From Chloroflexota bacterium (GTDB lineage: Bacteria; Chloroflexota; UBA6077; JADZDV01): a stretch of 15,815 nucleotides of DNA. The notes under the pieces are model-generated. The model did not search any database. It was not told where the DNA came from and saw only the letters and a list, made by a program, of their open reading frames with translations. Positions 15,111-15,815 of the stretch are shown piece by piece. The DNA is taken from the NCBI GenBank assembly GCA_020850915.1, contig JADZDV010000469.1:1-15815 (forward strand), in the 5' to 3' direction. A program made the position numbers and the translations under genes. How positions within the stretch are numbered: the first letter of the stretch is position 1; every line of letters begins with the position of its first letter.

Positions 15111-15815
15111 ATGGTCGCCGAGCGCCAGGAGAAGCAGGTAACCACCCCGGACTTTCAGGCAGCGGTCATCACCGACGAAGACGTTGCGCACGCCAGAGAG
15201 CTCGTCGGCGTCTGGCTGCGGCGAGACGTGCACTGGCCGCAGATCACCGAGCCGATCTCGCAGCACGACATCCGCCGATGGGCGCTCTACGCCGTGGGCG
15301 ACGACAACCCACTCTGGACGGACGCCGAGTATGGCAAGAGGAGCTGGTGGGGTCGAACCATCGCGCCGCCGACGTTCCTGTACGCCATCGACAGCAGCAT
15401 TGCCGCGCCGGGGCTGCCCGGCGTGCAATGGATCCACGGCGGAAGCCGCTGGTACAACGAGCGCCCCATCGAAGTCGGCGACCGCATCACGGCCCGCGCG
15501 CGGGTGATCCGGGTTGAAGAGAAGCACGGTCGCCGCGTACCGCGCTTTGTCAAGCAGATCGGCGAGACCCTCTACGTCAACCAGCGCAACGAAGTCGTGT
15601 CCCGGATCGAGCGCGACACGCTACGCGTGCCCCGGACGCGCAGCGGCGAGGGGTTCAAAGGCTCGGACGACGAGGTCGCTCGCCAGAGCCCCCGGTACAC
15701 GCAGGGAGAGATCGAGGAGATCCGCCTCGCGTACGTCAACGAGTACCGTCGCGGGCGCGAGATCCGCTACTGGGAGGACGTCGCCGACGACGAGGTCCTA
15801 CCGTCGATCATCAAG
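15111..15815 (+). CDS. MaoC/FAS1-like acyl dehydratase, N-terminal part
   Basis: An open frame of 235 codons runs from ATG 15111 to the window end without a stop, so the gene is cut by the window edge. The N-terminal half is a hot-dog domain of the MaoC-dehydratase/FAS1-like type: DIRRWALYAVGDDNPLWTD, then WGRTIAPPTFLYAID, IHGGSRWYNERPIEVGD and RVIRVEEKHG. These proteins hydrate or dehydrate enoyl thioesters or act on related acyl-CoA substrates. The last visible residues (IRYWEDVADDEVLPSIIK) match the usual opening of a second hot-dog domain, so a full two-domain protein of perhaps 350-400 residues is expected. A strong promoter and ribosome binding site lie directly upstream, so it likely begins a new transcription unit. 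The substrate is unknown. Confidence 0.82.
   Translation, partial: MVAERQEKQVTTPDFQAAVITDEDVAHARELVGVWLRRDVHWPQITEPISQHDIRRWALYAVGDDNPLWTDAEYGKRSWWGRTIAPPTFLYAIDSSIAAPGLPGVQWIHGGSRWYNERPIEVGDRITARARVIRVEEKHGRRVPRFVKQIGETLYVNQRNEVVSRIERDTLRVPRTRSGEGFKGSDDEVARQSPRYTQGEIEEIRLAYVNEYRRGREIRYWEDVADDEVLPSIIK

Overview
The window is GC-rich bacterial DNA with dense, mostly collinear genes. The long Ala/Pro/Ser-rich linker behind the lipobox of the substrate-binding lipoprotein, the Liv-type ABC transporter, the MntA/HepT pair and the heptanucleotide array would all fit a Chloroflexota-like organism. This is an impression from sequence style, not a demonstrated placement. No rRNA, tRNA or CRISPR array was seen.

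Left part (1-3.1 kb) is a decay zone. It starts with the tail of what looks like an IS630-family transposase (1-123). This abuts a minus-strand CrtI-like FAD oxidoreductase gene that has lost its C-terminal end and also carries an in-frame amber codon (92-1516). An intact dienelactone-hydrolase-family gene follows (1787-2551), and then an acyl-CoA dehydrogenase remnant with its whole middle deleted (2596-3068). A minus-strand receiver-domain protein (3069-3599) lacks the phosphoacceptor Asp and the conserved Lys. A 22-bp near-palindrome lies upstream of it.

After about 540 bp without a convincing gene comes a MntA/HepT-type nucleotidyltransferase/HEPN pair (4214-4865, 14-nt overlap). The HEPN protein has Arg where the catalytic His of the R-X4-H motif should be.

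The core of the window is one apparent operon (4970-13639, all plus strand, short gaps or overlaps) behind a recognisable promoter. It encodes a complete branched-chain-amino-acid-type (HAAT) ABC transporter: binding lipoprotein, LivF, LivH, LivM and LivG. Two tandem paralogous proteins of about 425 residues follow, each made of three consecutive RidA/YjgF-like domains, and then an M20-family amidohydrolase. The plausible reading is uptake of an amide- or amino-acid-like compound, its hydrolysis, and handling of a reactive intermediate by the single-chain triple-Rid proteins. In both triple proteins only the middle domain keeps the Arg that typifies active RidA. This is the most novel-looking part of the window.

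The right part holds a small Cys-rich hypothetical protein (13725-14123), a canonical single-domain response regulator (14324-14716), an 8-unit heptanucleotide tandem repeat (14750-14805), and a promoter and ribosome binding site leading into a MaoC/FAS1-like dehydratase gene that runs off the window (15111-15815).
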